Of a DNA stretch of 21,102 nucleotides, positions 13,637 to 20,473 are shown piece by piece. This stretch comes from Candidatus Nanopelagicaceae bacterium (lineage in GTDB: Bacteria > Actinomycetota > Actinomycetes > Nanopelagicales > Nanopelagicaceae), in contig CANLFL010000003.1 in assembly GCA_947489825.1 (NCBI GenBank), positions 1 through 21,102 on the forward strand. Direction: 5' to 3'. The number at the start of each line of letters is the position of its first letter. The first letter of the stretch is position 1. The notes below the pieces were generated by a model. That model saw nothing but the letters and a program-made list of their open reading frames with translations, was not told the DNA's origin and ran no database searches. The position numbers and the translations under genes are program-made.

Positions 13637-14896
13637 TTGAGTAATTGGAAAGAAATCGAAACAGGTGTTGAAGATATTGTCGTTCGGCTGCACCCAACAG
13701 AGCGACAGCTATTTGGTAGCTTTATCGATTGCAACATGTCGACCGCTTGGATTGGCGACAAGTTCAGAATTTTTCCTGGAAAATATGGCGAAGATCCGGT
13801 GTGGGGTGACGGTAACGAACTTAAGTTTGGCGAAGGCTCGACGGTGAGTGAAACCTTCGCACTTCCTCCCGAGAAATTCGTTCGCCCAAAGCTTCCACCA
13901 GTTGTCAAACCAGAAGAAGATGGATTGCATGGAAGTGTGTGGTTTGAGAGCATTTATCAATCACCTCAAGACCCATCTGGTAAAACTCTCTACTCGCTAT
14001 ATCACAATGAGAATTATCCGAGCACTTTGCTATTCAAAGCAGAAACTGGCGAGGGAATGAGTGACGATAACTGGCCACCCGGACTCAAAGGTGACTCTTC
14101 TATTCAGGCGGCCCCAAGAATTGGAGTCATGAAGTCTGTCGACGGCGGAGATAGTTGGGAAAACTTGGGAATCATTCTCGAAGATAGAAACGACCGAATG
14201 ATCAGACTGCCTGTAAATAAAAACTATTGTTTTCCAGGCGGAGTAGGTGACCCGAGCGCTATCGCAAACGGTGACTACCTTTATGTGTTCTATGGCGAAT
14301 ACGCATACCCTGGGCCGTTCTCAGTAGAAACGTGGAGATCGACAGAAGAGTCCGCAGGCCAATGCGTGAGCGTGGCACGAATTGCAATTTCAGATTTGGA
14401 TAACCCTGGCATGTTGGCAAAGCGATGGAATGGTCACAGCTTCAGTGTGGATTGGAATGGCGTAGGTCAGCCGATCAAGTCACTGCAGATTCCCCAAAGC
14501 CAGGGCGGCGGAGCTGTATCTCAAGGAGATGAGCTCTACTACTGGGGGCCATCGGTAAGTTGGAACGATGAAATTCATTGCTGGGTCATGATGTTGGGTC
14601 GAGTAGATGGTCCATTTTGGGTTGGTGGGAAATTGTTTATGAGCATCAACACCAATAAAGATTTAAGTGAAGGAGATAATTCTCAGCAGTGGTCTACCCC
14701 TGTTGAGATTGTCGACAGACCCGGTCACACTCTTTGGTACCCGTCTCTGCAGCCCGATGATTCAGAAGAGTCACTCGCAAAGAAGAGGACCTGTCTTCGG
14801 CTAGGAAAGTTCTCTAAATTATGGTTCAAAGATATGGCCGGCGACGAGCACTTATATCTGAGTGACTTCATTGTTGAGTTTGCAAGGAGAAAGTAA
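13637..14896 (+). CDS. Unrecognised cytoplasmic protein with an Asp-box; possible beta-propeller glycoside-active protein
   Basis: A 419-aa protein that I cannot place in a named family. It starts at TTG 13637 with AAGGA 8 nt upstream, 17 bp after the beta-galactosidase stop, so it is the last intact gene of the operon. It has one clear Asp-box, SVDGGDSW (Ser167 to Trp174), the beta-hairpin signature of sialidase-like propellers. It also has repeated short strands with acidic residues: GGVGDPSAI with Asp205, DYLYVFYGEYAYP, DELYYWGPSVSWND, and HTLWYPSLQPDD. Spacing and composition suggest a five- or six-bladed propeller such as sialidase, GH43/GH32-like or phosphorylase-like folds, which is inference. 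There is no signal peptide or membrane segment, so it would meet an imported sugar. Arg codons here are AGA 7, CGA 5, CGG 2, AGG 2, CGC 1, CGT 0, unlike the core genes downstream. Confidence 0.6.
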   Translation: MSNWKEIETGVEDIVVRLHPTERQLFGSFIDCNMSTAWIGDKFRIFPGKYGEDPVWGDGNELKFGEGSTVSETFALPPEKFVRPKLPPVVKPEEDGLHGSVWFESIYQSPQDPSGKTLYSLYHNENYPSTLLFKAETGEGMSDDNWPPGLKGDSSIQAAPRIGVMKSVDGGDSWENLGIILEDRNDRMIRLPVNKNYCFPGGVGDPSAIANGDYLYVFYGEYAYPGPFSVETWRSTEESAGQCVSVARIAISDLDNPGMLAKRWNGHSFSVDWNGVGQPIKSLQIPQSQGGGAVSQGDELYYWGPSVSWNDEIHCWVMMLGRVDGPFWVGGKLFMSINTNKDLSEGDNSQQWSTPVEIVDRPGHTLWYPSLQPDDSEESLAKKRTCLRLGKFSKLWFKDMAGDEHLYLSDFIVEFARRK

Positions 14897-14901
14897 ACCA
14901 A

Positions 14902-14943
14902 GTGAGCTACCCCCAGAGATACTGGAAGAGGGTAGAAGATTAA
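14902..14943 (+). pseudogene. 13-codon remnant resembling the N-terminus of an AmmeMemoRadiSam-type radical SAM protein
   Basis: After AAGGAGA (14884-14890), GTG 14902 opens a frame reading MSYPQRYWKRVED, then TAA at 14941-14943. The 'RYW-x-R-x-ED' opening resembles, from memory, the N-terminus of AmmeMemoRadiSam-system radical SAM proteins, in which the next residues should be a 'G-x-xQC-x-xCP' cysteine region. Here the frame stops at the edge of crtYd. It may be a truncated gene marking a recombination junction, or simply a chance short frame. Its Arg codons (AGA, AGG) match the sugar locus. Confidence 0.35.
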
Positions 14944-15272
14944 CTACTTACTTTATCGCGCTGGAATCCGCGCCTGCCCCAGAATTCCCACAATCCCATC
15001 ACCGAAAGCACAAGGGCGAATCCGAAGAGCAAGTCTTCAAGAGGGGCAGATGCAATGCGAGTGCCGATAATTGAATCGGGGTCATACATCACGATTGCTT
15101 TTCCATCTGCGCGCAGGTGGGTCAACCACCAGTTGGTTATTAACTGAAAAGGAAGGATGATCGAATAGGAAATCCAGAACGCTGTGCGAGTCAGAAGAGA
15201 ATTCTTAAAGATGAAGAGATCAACCATTACGGCAACAACAACTGCAGCAATTGCAATATCGCTATAAATCAC
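14940..15272 (-). CDS. crtYd: Lycopene cyclase subunit (CrtYd-like)
   Basis: A 110-aa membrane protein with three predicted hydrophobic helices and the lycopene-cyclase-domain signatures PFQLITNWWLT (about 41-51) and APLEDLLFGFAL (about 76-87). It is one half of the heterodimeric actinobacterial lycopene beta-cyclase. With CrtYc it closes the ends of lycopene to give beta-rings. It starts at GTG 15272, overlapping the crtYc stop by 4 bp (GTGA), so the halves are translationally coupled. It ends 43 bp from the convergent sugar operon. Five of its six Arg codons are CGC, quite unlike the neighbouring sugar operon. Assignment of the halves as 'c' and 'd' rests on order and motifs. Confidence 0.87.
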   Translation of the reverse strand: MIYSDIAIAAVVVAVMVDLFIFKNSLLTRTAFWISYSIILPFQLITNWWLTHLRADGKAIVMYDPDSIIGTRIASAPLEDLLFGFALVLSVMGLWEFWGRRGFQRDKVSS

Positions 15273-15613
15273 TTCTCATCCTTTCCGAACTCTTTTTCGC
15301 GCAAATGTGGTTTTACTGTCGTCACGCCTTCAATCGTCAAAATCGCTGCCAATGGAACAACGATGAAGAAGAGAAATTCTTCTAGCGGAATATCAAATGG
15401 TCCATAAATTCCCAACATACGCTCACGATTAAAGAACCAATGCCCTTGAGCAATTGCATAGGCATCCCAGATCAGAAAGAGTGAGCTGATTGGAAGAATG
15501 CTGATAAGCGCTCGTTTCCATCGCCGCAAGACGCCGGTCTTGAGAAAGATCTCTAGCCAGATTGAACCGAAGACAGTGAAGGCAAGCATCGCCATGTAAC
15601 CGAAATTCTCCAC
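15269..15613 (-). CDS. crtYc: Lycopene cyclase subunit (CrtYc-like)
   Basis: This is the partner half of the heterodimeric lycopene beta-cyclase, 114 aa from the chosen GTG 15613 (MENFGYMAMLAFTVFGSIWLEIFL). It has three hydrophobic helices, a charged loop RRWKRA, WDAYAIAQGHWFFN, and the conserved DIPLEEFLFFIVVP near the C-terminus. The frame stays open up to 15697, but that longer version would run into the start of blh and adds a non-membrane leader unlike the family, so it was rejected. A weak GAGAAGA lies about 7 nt before 15613, and ATG 15595 is an alternative. The product (gamma/beta-carotene) is the substrate of the divergent blh gene. Confidence 0.86.
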   Translation of the reverse strand: MENFGYMAMLAFTVFGSIWLEIFLKTGVLRRWKRALISILPISSLFLIWDAYAIAQGHWFFNRERMLGIYGPFDIPLEEFLFFIVVPLAAILTIEGVTTVKPHLREKEFGKDEK

Positions 15614-15666
15614 GCCCGATCTTCTCACAGAGCGCTTTGGTATGGTTGGTCGACAGGGGGTTCGAC

Positions 15667-16614
15667 ATGCGAGATCTTGAGTATCGACTCTTTTCACAAG
15701 TACGTACTTTCTCTTCTATCGCGGTAATAATCGCGATCGCCCTCTCTCTGATCTTCTCCCAATTTTTAGGGGAATCTTCCATCCAATGGCAGGTTGTGAT
15801 TGCCGTGATAGCGCTGGCGCTAGGAATTCCACACGGCGCACTTGATCACCTTGTAACCCTGCCTAAATCAAAACCAACGGTGATGGCTCTCTTCATTGCA
15901 ATCTATGTTCTTGTCGCGATCGTGGCAGTAATCGCTATCCTAAAATTTAACGTTGTCGGATTTATCTTTGTACTGCTTATGAGCGCTACACATTTTGGTA
16001 TCGGAGATACAGCATTTATCAACGAGATGGATAGACGTGGTGGGCGAAAGAAAGCGTTACCGCGGACTATCTATGCGGTAGCTGCAGGAGCAACTCCAGT
16101 GATGATTCCACTAGTAAATAGTGCAAGTACCAATGCACTCGCTCAAGTAAACCCGGCGCTCATTGATTGGCATCAAGGATTTGGTCAGGAGATTCTCTAT
16201 GCTGTCAGCGGCTTTGCTCTTATTGCGATCGTGACCTTATTCCTTTTGCATCGAAAGAGAGAGTCGCTCGATATCGCGCTCTTACTTGCCTTGGCTCTGA
16301 TTGCGCCACCGCTGATTGCATTTGCCGTCTACTTTGGATGTTGGCACGCGATGCGTCATACCGCACGACTTACTTTGACGCTCGGGCCTTCTCAGCGAGC
16401 ATTTGCAAGCGGAGACGCACAGAGTGCATTTACTCGTGCAGTAATTCCTGGCTTACCAGCCCTTGCTGGAACATTCCTCATAGCAGGAGTTTTAGCCCTT
16501 ATGGGCAATGAATTTAACGATGATTTTTTCTGGATGGCACTCGTTATTGTGTGGGCGCTCACAGTCCCTCATATGGCAGTTACTGCAAAATTAGATAGGT
16601 CGGCGTTAACCTGA
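15667..16614 (+). CDS. blh: Brp/Blh-family beta-carotene 15,15'-dioxygenase (retinal synthesis)
   Basis: A 315-aa polytopic membrane enzyme that cleaves beta-carotene into two retinals. Iron-binding histidine motifs of the family are present: GIPHGALDHL (His56, His61), SATHFGIGD (His109) and GCWHAMRHTARL (His227, His231). About eight hydrophobic segments alternate with these. ATG 15667 was chosen because AGGGGG (15655-15660) lies 6 nt upstream; an in-frame TTG at 15637 has no such site. It diverges from crtYc across 53 bp, so carotene synthesis and cleavage share one control region. Retinal presumably serves an actinorhodopsin encoded elsewhere; none is in the window. Confidence 0.92.
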   Translation: MRDLEYRLFSQVRTFSSIAVIIAIALSLIFSQFLGESSIQWQVVIAVIALALGIPHGALDHLVTLPKSKPTVMALFIAIYVLVAIVAVIAILKFNVVGFIFVLLMSATHFGIGDTAFINEMDRRGGRKKALPRTIYAVAAGATPVMIPLVNSASTNALAQVNPALIDWHQGFGQEILYAVSGFALIAIVTLFLLHRKRESLDIALLLALALIAPPLIAFAVYFGCWHAMRHTARLTLTLGPSQRAFASGDAQSAFTRAVIPGLPALAGTFLIAGVLALMGNEFNDDFFWMALVIVWALTVPHMAVTAKLDRSALT

Positions 16615-16618
16615 TTAC

Positions 16619-17212
16619 ATGAAACCTCGGTTCCTTACGGCAGTAGTGCTAACAACTTCTTGCCTAATTCCGATCTCTGCTCAAGCTGCGCCAATTTACG
16701 TATTTCCTGTCGCTGGTTGTGAAGTCGACTATGCGCGCGCTCATCACGATTATCCTGCGACAGATATCTTGGCTAAAGCGGGCTGTGCATTTGTGTCACC
16801 AATTGATGGCATCATCGATGAAGTAAATCGTATTGATACATGGTCAGGAAAAGTTAACGCTGGAAATACACGCGGAGGAATGTCAGTTTCGCTCATCGGA
16901 GTCGATGGCGTTCGTTATTACGGATCTCATCTAAAGTCGATCAACAAAACTATCGAACCAGGGCTAGTTGTTAAAGCTGGCCAGAGATTGGGCGGTGTTG
17001 GTGCAACAGGAAGTGCGCGCGGAACATCTCCACATTTGCATTTTGGAATTTCATGGCCAACACCTGTCGATACATGGTGGGTTAGACGCGGTGCGGTATT
17101 GCCGTGGAAGTATTTAGATGCATGGAAAGCTGGCAAAGATTTATCTCCCGCCAAGGCAGTTGCTGCCGCGCTTAAAAAAGCCGGCGAAGTACCGCCTGAG
17201 CCAAAGAAGTAA
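16619..17212 (+). CDS. Secreted M23 (LytM-like) peptidase-domain protein
   Basis: A 197-aa exported protein. The signal peptide ends at about Ala23 (ISAQA|APIY). The M23 metallopeptidase domain follows, with HHDYPATDI (His43, Asp49), YGSHLKS (His104) and GTSPHLHFGIS (His139, His141). These are the zinc and catalytic residues of the lysostaphin/LytM fold, with slightly unusual spacing in the first motif. The conserved zinc set looks complete, so activity on cell-wall peptide bridges is plausible. The C-terminus is short, Lys/Pro-rich and without an anchor. It begins 4 bp after the blh stop with no clear ribosome-binding site, so it is probably translated by coupling with blh. A functional link to retinal synthesis is not obvious. 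A bidirectional terminator follows. Confidence 0.87.
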   Translation: MKPRFLTAVVLTTSCLIPISAQAAPIYVFPVAGCEVDYARAHHDYPATDILAKAGCAFVSPIDGIIDEVNRIDTWSGKVNAGNTRGGMSVSLIGVDGVRYYGSHLKSINKTIEPGLVVKAGQRLGGVGATGSARGTSPHLHFGISWPTPVDTWWVRRGAVLPWKYLDAWKAGKDLSPAKAVAAALKKAGEVPPEPKK

Positions 17213-17227
17213 AACGAATTAATGAAA

Positions 17228-17254
17228 AAAGCCCCGCACAATGTGCGGGGCTTT
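17228..17254. terminator. Bidirectional intrinsic terminator
   Basis: AAAGCCCCGCAC (17228-17239) pairs perfectly with GTGCGGGGCTTT (17243-17254) across the 3-nt loop AAT. On the minus strand the stem is followed by a T-run (TTTTTT), a textbook terminator for the cold-shock gene. On the plus strand it is followed by CTTTCTC, weaker but able to end the blh-peptidase transcript. It lies 15 bp past the peptidase stop and 21 bp past the cold-shock stop. Confidence 0.92.
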
Positions 17255-17275
17255 CTCATAAAGCTAGTGGTGCTA

Positions 17276-17479
17276 TTAGTTAGCGTTCACTGCATCGGCC
17301 TGAGGACCCTTAGGACCCTGTACGACCTCGAATGAAACTGACTGACCCTCTTCAAGGCTCTTGTAACCGTTTCCTTGGATTGCTGAGTAGTGAACGAATA
17401 CATCTTGTCCGCCACCATCAACTGCAATGAAACCGAATCCCTTTTCAGAGTTGAACCACTTAACTGTGCCTGTTGCCAT
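17276..17479 (-). CDS. Cold-shock protein, CspA family
   Basis: A 67-aa single cold-shock domain that binds single-stranded RNA/DNA and melts mRNA structure. RNP1 is KGFGFIAV (about 13-20) and RNP2 is VFVHYSAI (about 27-34); family members more often have VFVHFSAI. The N-terminus [18 protein letters not shown] is the standard actinobacterial form. GAAGGA lies 11 nt before the ATG. A leader of about 120 nt precedes it, as in many cold-shock genes, and it is a single-gene unit ending at the bidirectional terminator. Confidence 0.96.
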   Translation of the reverse strand: MATGTVKWFNSEKGFGFIAVDGGGQDVFVHYSAIQGNGYKSLEEGQSVSFEVVQGPKGPQADAVNAN

Positions 17480-17761
17480 GTTTTACTTTTCCTTCGATAT
17501 GTGGGTGTGTGAGAAATCCTCAAACACGGTCTTCCTCTTGCGCCAGCGATACCGAGCAAAGCACTACTGCCATGAAACGGGTCCTGATTAAGCGTCCGAC
17601 TGGTCCCTAGTCTAGCCCTATTTACGCCTAGACCAATACCTGACCTTTACCTTTTTCCACGCTCATGCCACCATATAGCTACTAGTAAAACTGTGGATCG
17701 GGGAAGGTCGCGCAGTTAACGCAGTGCCATCAATGAGGGCGCGACTTGCTAGGAGATTCGC
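17480..17761. promoter_or_regulatory. Intergenic region between cspA-like and DUF3145 genes, with long cold-shock leader
   Basis: No gene is seen in these 282 bp. Leftward it holds the long untranslated leader of the cold-shock gene and its candidate promoter. Rightward it holds an inverted repeat GTCGCGC (17707-17713) / GCGCGAC (17739-17745) that could form a stem in the DUF3145 leader, then AGGAG (17751-17755). No confident -35/-10 pair was found for the rightward gene. Confidence 0.45.
17609..17636 (-). promoter_or_regulatory. Candidate promoter of the cold-shock gene
   Basis: On the minus strand TTGGTC (17636-17631) and TAGACT (17614-17609) are 16 bp apart. Transcription would begin near 17602, leaving a leader of about 120 nt before the ATG at 17479. 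TAGACT fits the actinobacterial TAnnnT form of the -10 box. Confidence 0.45.
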
Positions 17762-18283
17762 ATGGAGCAGATGAATTCATCTGGTCGCTCTGTCATATCT
17801 AAAACACATGTGACAGGTTTTCTAACTATTCATAGCGCACCCGCTGCGCTGCGCCCACATATCGAATGGGGTCTGCAATCGATCCTCGGAACATGGGTCG
17901 CACTTGAGTGGAAGTCACAACCAAAAGCTGCAGGAACATTTCGTACAACACTTGAATTTAGAGATCGCACCGGTACTGCAGCCAAAGTTGCAACAGCGTT
18001 GAAGGCGTGGCATTACCTGCGCTTTGAAGTGCGCGAAGAGAGTGAAATTGGGGGAGAGTTCTTTCGCTTCACGCCCGATCTTGGAATTCATAGAAGTGTC
18101 ATTGATGGAATGGGAAGCATCATGATTTCAGAGCACCTCATCGTGCAAACTTTAGGAAAAGGTTTTGATGAGGAGTCACTTCGTGAGGAGTTCCAGAGAT
18201 TATTGGGAGAATCCTGGGAGCTAGCGCTAGAACCATTCCGTGGTGTCGAAATGGAAGAGGTAATGGCGCTTCGTGCAATCTAA
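17762..18283 (+). CDS. DUF3145 family protein (actinobacterial, function unknown)
   Basis: A 173-aa soluble protein matching the actinobacteria-specific DUF3145 family. Recognisable segments are GFLTIHSAPAALRPHIEWGL (about 19-38), LEWKSQPKAAGTFRTTLEF, GTAAKVATALKAWHYLRFEV and FRFTPDLGIHRSVIDGMG. No catalytic motif can be pointed to, and the family's role is not established to my knowledge. ATG 17762 has AGGAG 6 nt upstream; an in-frame ATG at 17771 is less well placed. Its Arg codons are CGC 6, CGT 4, AGA 3, CGA 0, typical of the core genes here. It precedes the SIMPL gene by 23 bp. Confidence 0.88.
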   Translation: MEQMNSSGRSVISKTHVTGFLTIHSAPAALRPHIEWGLQSILGTWVALEWKSQPKAAGTFRTTLEFRDRTGTAAKVATALKAWHYLRFEVREESEIGGEFFRFTPDLGIHRSVIDGMGSIMISEHLIVQTLGKGFDEESLREEFQRLLGESWELALEPFRGVEMEEVMALRAI

Positions 18284-18306
18284 TTTCTTAAAAAAAGTAT
18301 TAGACT

Positions 18307-19062
18307 ATGCACATGAGCACATTTAATTCTGGTGAAAAGTCCCGTTCAATTACAGTCATTGCAGCATCCCTCATCATGGCCTTGGCTGTCGGAGGCGGAC
18401 TTGTAAAAGTAGGTGCAGGTTTTGCTGCACGTACCGATAACGGAATTACTGTCACTGGATCTGCAAAGACAACGGCAACTGCCGACAATGTGGTCTGGAC
18501 ACTCAATGTTGCTCTTTCTAGCCCACTTGTTGCCGACGCCGTCAGAAAAGTCGGAGCAGATGTTGATGCAGTGAGCGCTTACCTGACTAAAGGCGGAATC
18601 CCAGCTAGCGCACTGACTCTGGGTGCGGTCTCAACGTATGGCAATGAGGAGTATCAGAACGGTAACAACACTGGTCGTATTATTTCTTATCGCGCCTCTC
18701 GCGATATCACAGTGCGCACAAGTGATGTGCAACTTGTCTACACGCTTTCACAAGGAATTGGTTCACTTCTACAAAGCGGCGTTAATGTAAATAATTATGG
18801 TCCGCAGTACTACATCTCTACCTTGCCAGATCTTCGCCCTCAACTTCTTGAAGAAGCGATGAAGGATGCTAAGACTCGCGCCGTTGCTATTACAAAGGCT
18901 GTTGGTGGCAGTGTTGGCTCTGTCCAAAGCGTAAAGAGCGGTGTCTTCCAAGTAACAACCCCAGATTCCACAATGGTCTCTGATGGTGGCGCTTATGACA
19001 CATCAACAATTGAAAAGACTGTCACATCGACAGTCTCAGTGACCTTCGCAGTCTCTAACTAG
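18307..19062 (+). CDS. SIMPL domain (DUF541) protein, membrane-anchored or exported
   Basis: A 251-aa protein with an N-terminal hydrophobic segment (VIAASLIMALAVGGGLVKVG, about 17-36) that anchors or exports it, followed by a DUF541/SIMPL domain: GITVTGSAKTTATADNVVWTL, YRASRDITVRT, ALTLGAVS, and EEAMKDAKTRAVAITKAVGGSVG near the C-terminus. SIMPL proteins are periplasmic or outer-surface proteins of unclear role, some tied to stress. Neither ATG (18307 or 18313) has a ribosome-binding site. TAGACT at 18301-18306 is a good -10 box placed 6 nt before ATG 18313, so a leaderless mRNA starting at that codon is attractive. Arg codons are CGC 5, CGT 3, AGA 1. Confidence 0.87.
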   Translation: MHMSTFNSGEKSRSITVIAASLIMALAVGGGLVKVGAGFAARTDNGITVTGSAKTTATADNVVWTLNVALSSPLVADAVRKVGADVDAVSAYLTKGGIPASALTLGAVSTYGNEEYQNGNNTGRIISYRASRDITVRTSDVQLVYTLSQGIGSLLQSGVNVNNYGPQYYISTLPDLRPQLLEEAMKDAKTRAVAITKAVGGSVGSVQSVKSGVFQVTTPDSTMVSDGGAYDTSTIEKTVTSTVSVTFAVSN

Positions 19063-19079
19063 CCACAAGTAGTTAGTAA

Positions 19080-20471
19080 TTAGAGCGGAATATTGCCGTG
19101 CGCTCCACGGCGGTGAGGCGCTGCAGCTAAAGCTCTAGCTAGCGCTGAGCGCGTTGCAGATGGTTCGATAATTTCATCAACTGCACCGATCTCTACTGCG
19201 CGAGCTACACCACCCGAAATCTTTTCATGCTCGGCTGCTAACTCAAGTTCCATATCTGCGCGCGCACTCTCTGGAAGATCTGCCAGCAATCTGCGGTGCA
19301 GTACTCGCACTGCAGCAACAGCGCCCATCACACTTACTTCAGCGTGAGGCCAAGCAAATACGCGCGTAGCACCGAGGGATTTAGAGTTCATCGCAACGTA
19401 AGCACCACCGTAGGCACGGCGAGTAATCAGTGTTACGCGCGGAACAACAGCTTCACCGAAGGCGTGCAGCAATTTTGCACCGCGCCTGACAGCGCCTTCC
19501 CATTCTTGCCCTGAACCAGGAGCGAATCCTGTTACATCTGCAATAACAATAAGTGGTATTCCAAATGCGTCACAGGTACGGACAAAGCGTGCCGCCTTCT
19601 CACCCGCAGCTGAATCTAGGACGCCGCCTAAATGTTGTGGATTATTTGCAACGACTCCAACTGTGCGACCACCGAAGCGACCAAGCACCGTTGTCATATT
19701 GGCAGCCCAGACCGGCAAGAGTTCTAGTTTGGCACCATCGCGATCAAGAATGGCATCGATCAGCGGATGTACTTCGTAGGCTCTCTTTGTCACAGCTGGC
19801 ACATGAATTGAAAGATCGCTGTCAGCCAAGTTGACATCAAAGTGTCCCTGATCTGCAAAGAGTGAGACGAGGTCTTTTACCTCTGCAAATGCTTCATCTT
19901 CACTGGCTGCGATCACGTGGGCAACACCGCTGTTCTTACTATGCGCCTCTGGCCCACCAAGGGATGCAATATCAATATCTTCACCGGTCACACTCTTAAC
20001 AACATCAGGACCTGTAACAAAGATGCGACCTTCAGGTGCCAACACAACAACATCGGTCAGTGCTGGGCCATATGCACCGCCACCTGCAGTGGGTCCAAGT
20101 ACAAGTGAGAGTTGTGGAATGCGACCACTTGCCGAAATCATTGATTGAAATACTTCACCGAATGCATCAAGGGATGCCACGCCATCACTTAAGCGCGCTC
20201 CACCTGAGTGCCAGATGCCAATGATGGGAAGTTGTGAGGCCATCGCTTTTTTATATGCACCCACGATTACTTTGGAACCATCAATACCAAGTGCGCCACT
20301 CTTTACCGTTGCATCGGAGGCAAAGACAATCACTTTATTTCCAGCAACGTTTCCTGTCGCAGCCACCATGCCACATTTATTGTTTTCAGATAAAAGTTGG
20401 CAACTGCCGGGATCAAGCAACTTCTCAATTCGAAGTACAGGATCGCGTGGGTCAACCTGCGTCGTGTCCAT
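19080..20471 (-). CDS. Acyl-CoA carboxylase carboxyltransferase (beta) subunit, AccD6-like
   Basis: A 463-aa biotin-dependent carboxyltransferase. The N-half has IWHSGGARLSDGV and LGPTAGGGAYGPAL. The C-half has VTGFAPGSGQEWEGAVRRGA and RRAYGGAYVAMNSKSLGATR, then FAWPHAEVSVMGA. It ends in HGNIPL, the usual C-terminus of PccB/AccD proteins. At the position where propionyl-CoA enzymes usually have Asp (GGAYD) this protein has Val, as in acetyl-CoA-preferring AccD6-type enzymes (from memory). That fits its place 2 bp after the ketosynthase gene, the kasA/kasB-accD6 arrangement of mycobacteria: malonyl-CoA is made for chain elongation. ATG 20471 has no visible Shine-Dalgarno, so it is likely coupled to the ketosynthase gene. 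The biotin carboxylase/carrier subunit is elsewhere. Confidence 0.93.
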   Translation of the reverse strand: MDTTQVDPRDPVLRIEKLLDPGSCQLLSENNKCGMVAATGNVAGNKVIVFASDATVKSGALGIDGSKVIVGAYKKAMASQLPIIGIWHSGGARLSDGVASLDAFGEVFQSMISASGRIPQLSLVLGPTAGGGAYGPALTDVVVLAPEGRIFVTGPDVVKSVTGEDIDIASLGGPEAHSKNSGVAHVIAASEDEAFAEVKDLVSLFADQGHFDVNLADSDLSIHVPAVTKRAYEVHPLIDAILDRDGAKLELLPVWAANMTTVLGRFGGRTVGVVANNPQHLGGVLDSAAGEKAARFVRTCDAFGIPLIVIADVTGFAPGSGQEWEGAVRRGAKLLHAFGEAVVPRVTLITRRAYGGAYVAMNSKSLGATRVFAWPHAEVSVMGAVAAVRVLHRRLLADLPESARADMELELAAEHEKISGGVARAVEIGAVDEIIEPSATRSALARALAAAPHRRGAHGNIPL

Positions 20472-20473
20472 GC

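Noticed and set aside
14902..14943. tRNA fragment or attachment site at the island junction
   Set aside because: No cloverleaf arms and no matching repeat elsewhere in the window; the coding-remnant reading explains it better.
15637..15666. Upstream TTG start for blh
   Set aside because: It has no ribosome-binding site, whereas AGGGGG lies 6 nt before ATG 15667.
15614..15697. Longer start (GTG 15697) for the CrtYc-like gene
   Set aside because: It would overlap the first codons of blh and add a non-membrane leader unlike the family; GTG 15613 gives the expected N-terminus beginning at the first helix.
19017..19035. Hairpin GACTGTC-ACATC-GACAGTC near the end of the SIMPL gene as a terminator
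   Set aside because: It lies inside the coding sequence with no T-run after it.
19094..19112. Hairpin GCCGTG-CGCTC-CACGGC as a terminator for the SIMPL transcript
   Set aside because: It is inside the 3' end of accD, has a short stem and no T-run in either direction.
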